A stretch of DNA of 64,000 nt from DATAES01 sp036493595 (GCA_036493595.1 DASXPN010000106.1:1-64000), one strand, 5' to 3'. Positions 43,062 to 51,886 are shown, counted from the stretch's first letter. Numbers and translations are program-made. The notes: generated by a model from the letters alone, not told the origin.

Positions 43062-43323
43062 GCCGGCGAAGGTCGCGGGCCGCCTGGTCGTGGCGACGCC
43101 GGGCGTCCGCTCGCATCAACCGCAGCTCCGTGTAACGGGCCTGCTCCGCGGCCGTCCACTCCCGCTCCTCGCGTACGAGATCGAGGTCGTGGACCTCGTC
43201 GACGACCGCCGAGTGTCGGGCCGCGGCGATCAACAACTCCGTCGCCAGACGGCGGCGGAACTGCACGATCGTGGGGAGCGGTTCGACTGGCACAGTTCCT
43301 CCCAGACGGTCATCGTCCGGCAA
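43036..43323 (-). CDS. possible small basic helical protein
   Basis: A 95-residue frame starting at TTG 43323, overlapping the preceding gene's end by 26 bp. It has an Arg/Glu-rich helical composition (LVREEREWTAAEQARYTELR) with no recognisable family. It fills the otherwise empty 309-bp gap between 43062 and 43370. It may be a real small gene or a chance frame. Confidence 0.4.
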   Translation of the reverse strand: MPDDDRLGGTVPVEPLPTIVQFRRRLATELLIAAARHSAVVDEVHDLDLVREEREWTAAEQARYTELRLMRADARRRHDQAARDLRRLMAGARVW

Positions 43324-43370
43324 TACCTACGATGACTCGCAATGGGAGCAAACCGTACCTCTCTTGCGCG

Positions 43371-44204
43371 CTACCAACCCTTGAACTTCGGATCTCTGCG
43401 CTCCATGAACGCCTGCATCCCCTCGGCCGAGTCGGCGGTGGCGTTGACGAGCTCCTGGGCGTAGCCCTCCTCCTCGAACGCGGTCTGGCGGCTCGACTCG
43501 TTCGAACGGTTGAGGAGCCACTTCGTCATGGTGATCGACTTGCTCGGCGCCGCCGCCAGCCGCCCGGCCCATTCGGCGGTGACCGCGGTGAGATCGTCGG
43601 CGGCGACGACGCGGTTGGCGATGCCGACTCGAAGCGCATCCGATGCGGACACGTCGTCGCCGAAGAACATGATCTCCTTGGCCTTCGGGAGCCCCACGAT
43701 GCGCGGCAGCAGGTAACAACCACCGGCGTCGGGGATGATGCCACGCCGCACGAACACCTCGATGAGCCGCGCGTGCTCGGCCATCACGACCAGATCGCTG
43801 GCGAGGACGAGATTGGCGCCGCCGCCCGCCGCGGTGCCGTTGACCGCGGCGATCACCGGCTTCTCACAGTCGAGGATCGACGCCACGAGCCGTTGCCAGC
43901 CGCGGCGGATCATCCGCGCGACGTCACCGAGGGCGCGGTCCGGCGCGTCGTCGGGGCGCTCCGGACCGGGCTTCTGCGGACCACCCAACCCTGCGCCCGT
44001 GCAGAAGTGACGCTCACCCGCGCCGGTCAGCACGATCACGCGCACGCCGAGCGTGGCGGAGAGCTCGTCGAAGACGTCGGCCAGCGTGTCGCGCATGTGC
44101 GCGGTCAGCGAGTTGCCGGCTTCGGGACGGTTGATGATGACGCGTGCGATGCCGTCCTCGACGGCGTAGCGGATGTGGTCCTCGATGGGCGTCTCCTCGG
44201 GCAT
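43371..44204 (-). CDS. enoyl-CoA hydratase/isomerase
   Basis: A 277-residue crotonase-fold enzyme acting on an enoyl-CoA. The oxyanion-hole region FCTGAGLGG and NGTAAGGGANLVLASDLVVM are present. The first catalytic Glu position is replaced by Ala-Asn, and the second reads GIIPDAGGCYLLPR with an aspartate, which is closer to isomerase/PaaG-like members than to standard hydratases. ATG 44204 is chosen because the operator lies at 44222-44237. It may shift a double bond before hydration. Confidence 0.88.
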   Translation of the reverse strand: MPEETPIEDHIRYAVEDGIARVIINRPEAGNSLTAHMRDTLADVFDELSATLGVRVIVLTGAGERHFCTGAGLGGPQKPGPERPDDAPDRALGDVARMIRRGWQRLVASILDCEKPVIAAVNGTAAGGGANLVLASDLVVMAEHARLIEVFVRRGIIPDAGGCYLLPRIVGLPKAKEIMFFGDDVSASDALRVGIANRVVAADDLTAVTAEWAGRLAAAPSKSITMTKWLLNRSNESSRQTAFEEEGYAQELVNATADSAEGMQAFMERRDPKFKGW

Positions 44205-44221
44205 CCCGCTACCGTACATAG

Positions 44222-44237
44222 CTGACGTTCGTGTCAG
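44222..44237. promoter_or_regulatory. operator palindrome, site 8 of 14
   Basis: The sequence ctgacgttcgtgtcag is followed by GTA. It lies 18 bp before the leftward enoyl-CoA hydratase and 82 bp before the rightward SDR. Confidence 0.72.
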
Positions 44238-44318
44238 GTATGTACGACCGAACGCGGACGCAGCACGCACGACAAAGAGCGCAGACGCGCCAGCACGGGG
44301 AACGGGGGCTCACAGGGC

Positions 44319-45236
44319 ATGGGGTTGTTCGACGGCAAGGTGGCGATCGTGACCGGTGCCGGTCGCGGCATCGGACGGCAAGAGGCGTTGCTGCTCTCGG
44401 CTCAGGGCGCGGCGGTCGTGGTCAACGACCTCGGCGGATCGAGTGAAGGCACCGGCTCGGACGCAACGCCGGCGCAACAGGTGGTCGACGAGATCGAAGC
44501 GGCCGGCGGTCACGCCGTCGCCAACTACGGCAGTGTCGCCGACTTCGACGAGGCGAAGGCGTTGATCGACCAGGCGGTCGAGACGTTCGGCGGCCTCGAT
44601 GTGCTCGTCAACAATGCCGGCATCCTGCGCGACAAGATGAGCTTCAACATGGACGAGGTCGAGTGGGACGTGGTGATCGACGTCCACCTGAAGGGCCACT
44701 TCTGCACCTCGCGCCATGCCGCTGCGTACTGGCGAGCGAAGGCGAAGGAGACGGGCGAACCGGCTCGCGGCGTGATCGTCAACACCACGAGCGAGTCCGG
44801 CCTCTACGGCAACGCCGGCCAGGTCAACTACGCGGCGGCCAAGGCCGGTATCGCCTCGATGACGATCGTGATGGCGCGTGAGCTCGAGCGCAGCGGCGTG
44901 CGGGTCAACTGCATCGCGCCGGTGGCGCGCACTCGCCTCACCGAGGCGCTCGCGGGGGATCACATGAAGCCCGACGAGACCGGCTTCGATCGATTCTCGC
45001 CCGACAACGTCGCCGCGGTCGCGGTATGGCTGGCGTCGGATCTGTCGAGAGCGCTCAACGGTCAGGTCGTGAAGGTGCAGGGCGGTGTCGTGCAGCTGCT
45101 CGAGGGCTGGCGGCCACTCACGGAGGCGACGTCCGACAAGCCGTGGACCATCGACACCGTCGACGCCGCGCAGGCGCAACTGCTGGCCGAGTCCGACGGA
45201 TCGATCCCACCGTTCTTCTTCCCCAGCCCGGGTTGA
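44319..45236 (+). CDS. short-chain dehydrogenase, multifunctional-protein-2 type
   Basis: A 305-residue SDR with TGAGRGIGRQEALLLSAQGA, VVNDLGGSSEG, NNAGILRDKMSFNMDEVEWD and catalytic NYAAAKAG. It is the paralogue of 24592-25497. The NDLG and NAGILRDKMSF motifs are diagnostic of the (3R)-hydroxyacyl-CoA dehydrogenase type of multifunctional enzyme 2. It is followed by a tandem FadE pair, so it likely provides the third step of the same beta-oxidation branch. Confidence 0.92.
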   Translation: MGLFDGKVAIVTGAGRGIGRQEALLLSAQGAAVVVNDLGGSSEGTGSDATPAQQVVDEIEAAGGHAVANYGSVADFDEAKALIDQAVETFGGLDVLVNNAGILRDKMSFNMDEVEWDVVIDVHLKGHFCTSRHAAAYWRAKAKETGEPARGVIVNTTSESGLYGNAGQVNYAAAKAGIASMTIVMARELERSGVRVNCIAPVARTRLTEALAGDHMKPDETGFDRFSPDNVAAVAVWLASDLSRALNGQVVKVQGGVVQLLEGWRPLTEATSDKPWTIDTVDAAQAQLLAESDGSIPPFFFPSPG

Positions 45237-45258
45237 GCGCGGCGGGCCGGTCACGCCG

Positions 45259-46452
45259 ATGAAGCTCGAGTGGAGCGCGGAGGACGAAGCGTTCCGCGCG
45301 GAGCTCGTCCGCTTCCTCGAGGAGCACGCGCCGCCCGAGATCAAAGCGGGGCGTGACTTCACGGACGGAGGCGTCGACGAGGCCGGTGGCGACGAGATCA
45401 TCCCGCAGTGGGGGCGCGACTGGCAGGCGACCCTTTTCGACCACGGCTGGATGGTGCCCGGCTACCCGCCCGAGCTCGGCGGGCGCAACGCCACGCCCGT
45501 TCAGACGCTGATCTACATGGAGGAGCTGGCGAAGCGACGCATCGTCCGTAGCCTCCACTTCCCCGGCTACGCGATCGTCGCGCCGAGCTTGCTCGAGTTC
45601 GGCAACGACGAGCAGCGCACACTGGCGCCGGCGTCGATCCGGGGCGACCTCATCTGGTGCATCGGCATGAGTGAGCCGAATGCGGGCAGCGATCTCGCGT
45701 CGCTGACGACGCGGGCCGAGCGCGACGGCGACCGTTTCCTCGTCAACGGTCAGAAGGTGTGGACGTCGTACTCGATGGTCGCGTCGAAGTGCTTCTGCTA
45801 CGTGCGCACGACACCGCTCGACGAGGCGCCGAAGCACAAGGGCATCAGTGTGCTCATCATCGACATGGACACGCCTGGCATCGACGTGCGCCCCATCAGG
45901 CACATCACCGGAGCGGAGGACTTCGCCGAGGTGTTCCTCACCGACGTCGAGGTGCCGGTGGCGAACGTCGTCGGTGACGTCGACGACGGTTGGCGCATCA
46001 CCATGGGGTCGCTCGCGCACGAGCGCGGCGGGCTGTGGTTGCAGTCCGTCGCGATGGTGCAACAGACGGTCGACGATCTGTGCGCGATGGCTCGGCGTCA
46101 CGGCCTCGACGCCGATGCTGGGGTGCGGCGCCGGTTGGCCGAGGCGTACGAGCAGGTCGCGTCGCTGCGGGCGCTCGGTTACAAGGGCTTCTCGTCGTTC
46201 GCGCAAGGAAGCTCCGCGCCCGAGCACAGTTACCTGAAGCTCGCCACCTCTGAGCTCGGCAAGGCGCTGTACGAGCTCGGTATGGAGCTCCAGGGGCCAT
46301 ACGGCGCGGTGGACGATCCCGAGCGCGGCGACGAACGGGGACGGTGGGGCCGGTCCTTCTTCGTGAGCTTCGCCAACACGGTCGCCGGCGGGTCGAGCGA
46401 GATCCAGCGCAACATCATCGCCACCCGCATCCTCGGGCTCCCGAGGTCCTGA
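45259..46452 (+). CDS. acyl-CoA dehydrogenase, long FadE-type subunit
   Basis: A 397-residue dehydrogenase starting MKLEWSAEDEAFRAEL. It contains GMSEPNAGSDLASLTT at about residues 138-153, NGQKVWTSYSMVASKC, and C-terminal GGSSEIQRNIIATRILGLPRS. It is the full-motif partner of the next gene, whose start follows after 2 bp. Of the three FadE pairs, this is the only tandem one. Confidence 0.92.
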   Translation: MKLEWSAEDEAFRAELVRFLEEHAPPEIKAGRDFTDGGVDEAGGDEIIPQWGRDWQATLFDHGWMVPGYPPELGGRNATPVQTLIYMEELAKRRIVRSLHFPGYAIVAPSLLEFGNDEQRTLAPASIRGDLIWCIGMSEPNAGSDLASLTTRAERDGDRFLVNGQKVWTSYSMVASKCFCYVRTTPLDEAPKHKGISVLIIDMDTPGIDVRPIRHITGAEDFAEVFLTDVEVPVANVVGDVDDGWRITMGSLAHERGGLWLQSVAMVQQTVDDLCAMARRHGLDADAGVRRRLAEAYEQVASLRALGYKGFSSFAQGSSAPEHSYLKLATSELGKALYELGMELQGPYGAVDDPERGDERGRWGRSFFVSFANTVAGGSSEIQRNIIATRILGLPRS

Positions 46453-46454
46453 CC

Positions 46455-47471
46455 GTGGACTTCACGCTCAGCGAAGAGCAGGTCCTGCTGCGCGACACCG
46501 CTCGTACATTGCTGGCGCGGCACTGTCCCATCACGCTCGTGCGCGCCCACATGGACGATCCGTCGGTGGCGGCGGCCTTGTGGGAGCACTTGCGGGAGTG
46601 GACCGTGCTCGGCGACGGCCCGACCACCGATCTCTGCGTGTTCCTCGAGGAGTGCGGCCGCGTGCTCGCGCCAGGGCCGTACTTCGCCACCACCGCGCTG
46701 GCGCTGCCGCTGGCGCGGATCGCAGGGCTCGATCTCGCCGACGGGTTGAGTGCGGGCGAGTCGACGGCGACGGTTGCGCTCGCGGGAGCTTCGGGTGAGT
46801 GGCGGATCAACGACGAGACGACGAAGACGTTCGTGCTGGAGGCCGATCGCGTCGACTACGTGCTGGCGGTGGACGGCAGCGGTCGAGTCGACGCGCTCGC
46901 GTCGAGCGCGTTGCCCGCACCCCGCCGCGTCGGCCTGATCGACTCGACTCGACGAGTGTTCGAGGTCGACGTGGCCGACGTGTCCGACCTTGCCGGCGCG
47001 TCCGGCGGGTCGCTCGGCGCGGACACCGACATCGATGCCTGGTTGGCGCGCGCCACCGTCGCACTCGCGGCCGAACTACTCGGCACGGCGCGCTGGTTGC
47101 TCGCCACGGCCATCGACTACGCGAAGCAACGAGTGCAGTTCGACGCGCCCATCGGCAGCTTCCAGGCGATCCAACACAAGCTGGCGGACTGCTCGCTCGA
47201 CGTCGAGCGCGCCGCCAGCGCGGTCTACTACGCGGCCATGTGCGTCGACGCGAATGACAGCGACCGGCATCGGGCCGTCCACGTCGCGAAGGCGGCGGCC
47301 GGACGAGCGGCGATGCACTGCGCGAAGGACGGCATGCAGGTGCACGGCGGTATCGGCTACACGTGGGAACACGACCTGCACCTGTTCATCCGCCGCGCCT
47401 ACGCGTCGGAGCATCTGATGGGCACGTCCGGCTGGCATCACGACCGGTTGGCCGACCTCATCCTCGGCTGA
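46455..47471 (+). CDS. acyl-CoA dehydrogenase, short FadE-type subunit
   Basis: A 338-residue dehydrogenase homologue starting VDFTLSEEQVLLRD from GTG 46455. It has KQRVQFDAPIGSFQAIQHKL at about residues 220-239 and VHGGIGYTWEHDLHLFIRRA. The central domain lacks FTEPxAGSD. It pairs with the preceding gene in the FadE26/FadE27 manner. Confidence 0.9.
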   Translation: MDFTLSEEQVLLRDTARTLLARHCPITLVRAHMDDPSVAAALWEHLREWTVLGDGPTTDLCVFLEECGRVLAPGPYFATTALALPLARIAGLDLADGLSAGESTATVALAGASGEWRINDETTKTFVLEADRVDYVLAVDGSGRVDALASSALPAPRRVGLIDSTRRVFEVDVADVSDLAGASGGSLGADTDIDAWLARATVALAAELLGTARWLLATAIDYAKQRVQFDAPIGSFQAIQHKLADCSLDVERAASAVYYAAMCVDANDSDRHRAVHVAKAAAGRAAMHCAKDGMQVHGGIGYTWEHDLHLFIRRAYASEHLMGTSGWHHDRLADLILG

Positions 47472-47480
47472 GCGCAACCG

Positions 47481-47508
47481 TTCTCCCCTTGCGAAGCGAG
47501 CAGGAGAA
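47481..47508 (+). terminator. weak inverted repeat after the FadE pair
   Basis: ttctcc and ggagaa are separated by 16 bases, 9 bp after the dehydrogenase stop. The stem is short and there is no clear U-run. It could end transcription before the next operator. Confidence 0.3.
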
Positions 47509-47544
47509 TCTCCGCGTTTCGGCGAATCCGGAACGCAGTTGAAC

Positions 47545-47560
47545 CTGACGTCGGTGTCAG
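47545..47560. promoter_or_regulatory. operator palindrome, site 9 of 14
   Basis: The sequence ctgacgtcggtgtcag is preceded by AC. It lies 18 bp before the start of the exported protein gene and just upstream of its ribosome-binding site. Confidence 0.72.
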
Positions 47561-47578
47561 GGTGGAGGAGGGTGTCGG

Positions 47579-48484
47579 GTGCAGAGGTTCCAGCGGCGGC
47601 TCGCTGTCGTCGTCTTGATCGGCGCGGTCATGGTCGCCGGGACCGGCGCCGCGGTGGCCGGTGTGAGCGGCGGCAACTACAGCCCGTCGAAGCAGCACTG
47701 CTCGGGGGGCGCCGATGACAGCAACCGTCCCCAGCACGTCGAGAAGGGCTGCCAGAGCAGCACCGCCAACGTGAGTGACGGGTCCGGTAACGAAGCGTTC
47801 TTCGCCGGTACGCAGCAGACCGCGGACGGCGATTCCGCGCACGACCTCGTGCACGGCGGCGATCCTGCCAGCGTCGACCCGACGTCGGGTGCGCAGGTGT
47901 ACTTCGGCGCCGACGACAACCTCGACAACGGCGAGCACGACTCGTCGTCGAAGATCAAGGACGGTCCGAGCGACGGTGGCGCAGTTGCGCTCGACGTGTC
48001 GCCCGAATCGGTGATGCCGTGGCTCGCCGCGCTCCGGTCGGGCGACATCGCGTATCTCCTCACTCACCCCGCACCGCTGGTCGACGCGGGTGCGGGCTCG
48101 TGTGCGGACGGAACGTGCGAGTCGGTGCAGACGCAACAGCGCACCGCGTACCAAGGTGGCGGCAAGGGCCAGCGCGACGCGGCCAACTACGACGGCACGA
48201 CGTGGGATCCCGACACGTGCGCGGGCCCCAGTGACACCTCGGCAGATTGCGGGCCTGGCGGCATCAAGTCGTGGTGGAACAAGGACGGCACCGTCCACAC
48301 GGAGCCGGGCGCGCAGGTCTACGAGGATCCGAACCCGGAGGGCTCACCCGAGGGTCCGTACCCGTTGCCGGCCGCGTACGCGGGCACGTGCGGCGTGATC
48401 GCCGGCGGTGGTACCGCTCCTGCGGCACCGGCTTCGCCGATCACCAACGGCGCGGGCCAAGTCGTCGTCTCGACCGGCTGCTGA
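47579..48484 (+). CDS. exported protein of unknown function, Asp/Gly/Ser-rich
   Basis: A 301-residue secreted protein. A signal peptide (QRFQRRLAVVVLIGAVMVAGTGAAVAG) ends near residue 28. The mature part is Gly/Ser/Asp-rich with six or more scattered cysteines, and contains YNYSP-like repeats but no domain I know. Cysteines suggest disulfides outside the cell. GTG 47579 follows GGAGGAG. It is 1 bp upstream of the beta-propeller gene, and the two are under one operator, suggesting an extracellular complex or shared function. Confidence 0.78.
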   Translation: MQRFQRRLAVVVLIGAVMVAGTGAAVAGVSGGNYSPSKQHCSGGADDSNRPQHVEKGCQSSTANVSDGSGNEAFFAGTQQTADGDSAHDLVHGGDPASVDPTSGAQVYFGADDNLDNGEHDSSSKIKDGPSDGGAVALDVSPESVMPWLAALRSGDIAYLLTHPAPLVDAGAGSCADGTCESVQTQQRTAYQGGGKGQRDAANYDGTTWDPDTCAGPSDTSADCGPGGIKSWWNKDGTVHTEPGAQVYEDPNPEGSPEGPYPLPAAYAGTCGVIAGGGTAPAAPASPITNGAGQVVVSTGC

Positions 48485-48485
48485 C

Positions 48486-50072
48486 GTGGGCGCGCGCCGG
48501 CGCGTCGCGGTGGCGTTCGGCGCCGTCGCGCTCGTACTCACCATCGTCGTCGGTCCGGCGGCTCATGCCTCCGGACCGGCCGCCTGTGGTTGGCCGATGT
48601 ACGGCCACGATCCCGGGCATTCCTTCGCGCAGGCGCCGAACTGCTCGACGGTCACAGTGCAGACCGCGCCGACCCTCACGCCGAAGTGGGTCTACCCGAC
48701 GTCGCAACCCGTGAGTGCATCACCGGCGATCGTCGACAGCACTGTGTATGTCGGTGACTGGTCCGGCACGTTCTATGCGCTCCCCACCGATCCGCCGCCC
48801 GGGCCGGTGACGCCGCGCTGGACCTACAAGGTCGACGACACCAATGGGTTCGCGTTCGGGCGTATCGAGTCGTCGGCCGCGTACGTCTCGATCGGTGGCC
48901 GTCACGTGGTGCTGTTCGGGGGCGGCGCCACGCTGTACGCGCTCGACGCGGACACCGGCACGAAGCTCGCCGGCGTGTGCCTCGACCCGCGTGCGGATCC
49001 CGCAGTGCGATGCAAGACGCCGGACGTCGAAGCCGAGATCGAATCGTCGCCCGCCGTGGTGCAGCGGGGCGGGTCCACGCTCGTGCTCGCCGGGATCGAC
49101 GTGCACAACGACGAGAACGTGGGCCGCACCGGTGTCGTCGCGCTCGCGTTGCGATCGACGAAGTCGGGTGTGTCGCTCACGCCCGTGTGGAAGTTCGACC
49201 CGGAAGCAGGGGTGCCGTACACGGGGGACGACGAGTTGACGCGCGGCTCGGGCACCGGCACCGGTTGTGCGGGCGTGTGGTCGTCGCCCGCCGTCGATGT
49301 GGCGAGGGACCTCGTGTTCTTCGGGACGGCGTCGTGCTCGGTCGACGGCGTCGCCGTCGGTGAGCACATGTGGGCGATCAGGCTCGACACCGGCGCGCTG
49401 GCGTGGTCGTACGGTCCGCCACGAGAGTCGACGCGCGACGACGACGACTTCGGTGCGTCGCCGAACCTGTTGCCCGGGGGGATGGTCGGCGAAGCGAGCA
49501 AGGACGGCTGGTACTACGCCCTCGACGAGCAGGCGGGACCGAACCACGCGCCGCGGCTTCGTTGGAAGACACACGTCGGCGAGTCGGGCCATCTCCAGCA
49601 AGACTTCGCCGTTGGTGGCGCCATCGGTACGCCGGCGACGGGCACCGTCAACGGCGGCCCCGCGATCTTCGTCACCACCGCGATCTCGACGCCGTTCGAC
49701 GCGCCGCTCGACAGTGGACCCACGATCGACCAGTCGCTGACCGGCGATCCGGCGCGGCTGCTCTCGCTCGCCGCGATCAGCGCCACTGACGGCACGGTGC
49801 TCTGGCGGGCGCCGTTGTCGCGCCAGTCGTACGGTGCGCCGACGTTCGTGAACGGGGTCGTGCTCGTACCGTCGACCTTCGACTCCACGCTCGCCGCGTT
49901 CGCGGCGGACACGGGCTTGCCGCTCGCGATGCTGCCGGTCGTCGGGCCGCCGGCGAGCGCGCCGACGCCGGTCGGTAACTCGATCTACATGGGAGCGGGC
50001 ACCGGGACCGGCACGGATTCACCGCTGTCGGACGCCAGCGGCGTATGGGCGTTCGAGGTCGCATCGCCCTGA
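48486..50072 (+). CDS. exported PQQ-like beta-propeller protein
   Basis: A 528-residue exported protein. A signal peptide (RRVAVAFGAVALVLTIVVGPAAHA) is followed by CGWPMYGHDPGHSFAQ, then repeated blade motifs such as SASPAIVDSTVYVGDWSGTF, GATLYALDADTGTKL and WSSPAVDVARDLVFFGTASC. This resembles PQQ-binding alcohol dehydrogenases of the polyvinyl-alcohol dehydrogenase type. No CxxCH heme c motif is present, so an external electron acceptor would be needed. GTG 48486 starts 1 bp after the stop of the preceding gene. Function as an alcohol oxidase-type enzyme is inferred from the fold. Confidence 0.82.
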   Translation: MGARRRVAVAFGAVALVLTIVVGPAAHASGPAACGWPMYGHDPGHSFAQAPNCSTVTVQTAPTLTPKWVYPTSQPVSASPAIVDSTVYVGDWSGTFYALPTDPPPGPVTPRWTYKVDDTNGFAFGRIESSAAYVSIGGRHVVLFGGGATLYALDADTGTKLAGVCLDPRADPAVRCKTPDVEAEIESSPAVVQRGGSTLVLAGIDVHNDENVGRTGVVALALRSTKSGVSLTPVWKFDPEAGVPYTGDDELTRGSGTGTGCAGVWSSPAVDVARDLVFFGTASCSVDGVAVGEHMWAIRLDTGALAWSYGPPRESTRDDDDFGASPNLLPGGMVGEASKDGWYYALDEQAGPNHAPRLRWKTHVGESGHLQQDFAVGGAIGTPATGTVNGGPAIFVTTAISTPFDAPLDSGPTIDQSLTGDPARLLSLAAISATDGTVLWRAPLSRQSYGAPTFVNGVVLVPSTFDSTLAAFAADTGLPLAMLPVVGPPASAPTPVGNSIYMGAGTGTGTDSPLSDASGVWAFEVASP

Positions 50073-50078
50073 AGAACT

Positions 50079-50094
50079 ATGACACGATCGTCAG
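50079..50094. promoter_or_regulatory. operator palindrome, site 10 of 14
   Basis: The sequence atgacacgatcgtcag is followed by GTA. It lies 30 bp before the MaoC-like gene. Confidence 0.72.
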
Positions 50095-50124
50095 GTACGC
50101 CTGGTTGACGAAGGGGAGCCGTCA

Positions 50125-50553
50125 GTGGCCGAAGAGAAGCTGTTCTTCGAGGACGTGAACGAGGGGGACGAGGCGCCGGTCGTGAGCCACGAGCTCACCC
50201 GCACCGATCTCGTGATGTACGCGGGCGCGTCGGGTGACTTCAACCCCATGCATCACGACGAGGTGAAGGCGAAGGAAGCCGGCCTGCCGAGCGTCTTCGG
50301 CCACGGCATGTTCTCGATGGGTCTGCTCGGTCGCGCCGTCAACGACTGGGTCGGTGTCGGCAACCTTCGCAACTTCCGCGTGCGCTTCACGAAGCAGACG
50401 TGGCCCGGCGAGCAGCTCACATCCAAGATCGTCGTGACGGCCAAGCGCAAGGACGACGGCGACAACCTCGTCGACCTCGACGTCTCGCTCACCAACGAGA
50501 ACGGCGAGGTGAAGGTGGCCGGCTCGGCCATCGCCGCGCTGCCGTCACACTGA
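50125..50553 (+). CDS. MaoC-like (R)-enoyl-CoA hydratase
   Basis: A 142-residue single hot-dog protein. The hydratase-2 motif YAGASGDFNPMHHDEVKA has the catalytic Asp-x-x-x-x-His, and FGHGMFSMGLLGRA follows. It hydrates an enoyl-CoA to the (R)-3-hydroxyacyl-CoA, the substrate of the multifunctional-protein-2 type SDRs in this window. Single hot-dog forms often need a partner subunit; none is adjacent. GTG 50125 has GGGGAG upstream. Confidence 0.92.
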   Translation: MAEEKLFFEDVNEGDEAPVVSHELTRTDLVMYAGASGDFNPMHHDEVKAKEAGLPSVFGHGMFSMGLLGRAVNDWVGVGNLRNFRVRFTKQTWPGEQLTSKIVVTAKRKDDGDNLVDLDVSLTNENGEVKVAGSAIAALPSH

Positions 50554-50592
50554 CACGCAGACACGCGACCGACACGCTGACACGCGCGTCAT
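50550..50592. promoter_or_regulatory. operator palindrome, site 11 of 14, with clustered half-sites
   Basis: The full site ctgacacgcgcgtcat is at 50577-50592. Upstream the unit gacacgc is repeated (near 50552, 50560 and 50571), so four half-site-like copies lie within 43 bp. The site is 8 bp before a small open frame at 50600. Confidence 0.6.
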
Positions 50593-50599
50593 CGTTGGC

Positions 50600-50818
50600 G
50601 TGAGAGCGCGGCGGCGAGCGGGGGACTACGACGCGCTCACCGGGCGCCAGCTCTCGGTGCACGACGACATCGACGAGGCGCTCGGGCATGTCGACGAGGT
50701 GCGCGACGAGGAGCTGTACGTCCTCGGCGTGCGCACGCTCCCGCCCCGCGTCAGCCGCCCATCAGCTTGGCGAGGCGCTCCGTCGCGTCGATGCACTCCT
50801 CGACCATCGTGTAGATGA
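50600..50818 (+). CDS. possible small protein downstream of an operator
   Basis: A 72-residue frame from GTG 50600: RRRAGDYDALTGRQLSVHDD, then DEALGHVDEVRDEELYVLGV. It runs 68 bp into the 3' end of the opposite-strand nitronate monooxygenase gene. The first ~50 residues have a balanced composition unlike a shadow frame, and the operator lies 8 bp upstream. I cannot name a family. Confidence 0.4.
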   Translation: MRARRRAGDYDALTGRQLSVHDDIDEALGHVDEVRDEELYVLGVRTLPPRVSRPSAWRGAPSRRCTPRPSCR

Positions 50819-51869
50819 CGTCCTTCACCGGGCGCACTTTGTGGGCTTGACCGATGACCTGCCCCGCCGGGTTGAAGTTCACCGTCTTCGCCTGCTCGGG
50901 ATAGCGATGGCCGCGAGACACCGCGGTCGACGTGACCATGAACTGCAACGGCATACCGAGAGGATCGGGCGTGTCGGCACGCTCCCACGCGTCGGTCCAG
51001 TCGTTGCGCAACATGCGGCACGGTTTACCGGTGTACGAACGCGAGCGGACGGTGTCCCGCGACGACGCCGCGAGGTAGCTCTCCATCTGCGCCGGAGGGA
51101 TGTCGGCCTCCTCGACGGTGAGCCACAGGGTGCCCGTCCACACGCCTTGCGCGCCGAGTGCGAGCGCAGCCGCCATCTGGCGACCGTTGCCGATGCCACC
51201 GGCGGCGAGCACGGGCGTCGGCGCGACGGCGTCGATGACCTCGGGCCACAGCACGCTCGAACCGACATCGCCGGTATGGCCGCCACCCTCGGTGCCCTGC
51301 GCGATGACGATGTCGACGCCCGCCTCCTTGTGCGCGAGTGCTTGTTTGGACGCGCCGCACAACGCCGCCACGAGACGGCCGGACTCGTGGATCTCGTCGA
51401 TGATGTCGCTCGGCGGCGTGCCGAGTGCGTTGGCGATGAGTTTGACCTTGTCGTGTTGCAGCGCGAGCTCGACTTGCGGGGTCGCGGTGGCAGCCGTCCA
51501 GCCGAGCAACTCGCGCGGCGCCTCCTCGTCGGGAAGCTGCGGCACGCCGTGATCACCGAGGATCTGCTCGACGAACTCGCGATGTTGCCGTGGGATCATC
51601 GCCTTCAGGTCGGCTTCGAGCTTCACCGGGTCGATCTCGCCCATGCCCTCGTACTTGCCGGGGATCACGATGTCGACGCCGTACGGACGATCACCCACGT
51701 GCTCGTCGATCCAGTCGAGCTCCACCGCGAGCTGTTCAGGACTGAACCCGACCGCGCCCAGCACACCGAACCCGCCCGCCTTCGACACTGCCGCCACCAC
51801 GTCGCGGCAATGGGTGAACGCGAAGATGGGGAACTCGATCCCGAGTTGCTTGGCCACGTCCGTCTGCAT
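50751..51869 (-). CDS. nitronate monooxygenase/2-nitropropane dioxygenase family
   Basis: A 372-residue FMN-binding TIM-barrel protein. IEFPIFAFTHCRDVVAAVSK, EAGVDIVIAQGTEGGGHTGD (the FMN phosphate loop and a catalytic His) and PVLAAGGIGNGRQMAAALALG fit the family. Members oxidise nitronates or act as enoyl-type reductases; the real substrate here is unknown. ATG 51869 has GAGGAC upstream. A hairpin repeat (copy D) lies just upstream of the gene. Confidence 0.9.
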   Translation of the reverse strand: MQTDVAKQLGIEFPIFAFTHCRDVVAAVSKAGGFGVLGAVGFSPEQLAVELDWIDEHVGDRPYGVDIVIPGKYEGMGEIDPVKLEADLKAMIPRQHREFVEQILGDHGVPQLPDEEAPRELLGWTAATATPQVELALQHDKVKLIANALGTPPSDIIDEIHESGRLVAALCGASKQALAHKEAGVDIVIAQGTEGGGHTGDVGSSVLWPEVIDAVAPTPVLAAGGIGNGRQMAAALALGAQGVWTGTLWLTVEEADIPPAQMESYLAASSRDTVRSRSYTGKPCRMLRNDWTDAWERADTPDPLGMPLQFMVTSTAVSRGHRYPEQAKTVNFNPAGQVIGQAHKVRPVKDVIYTMVEECIDATERLAKLMGG

Positions 51870-51886
51870 GTCAGTCCTCTCGTCGC

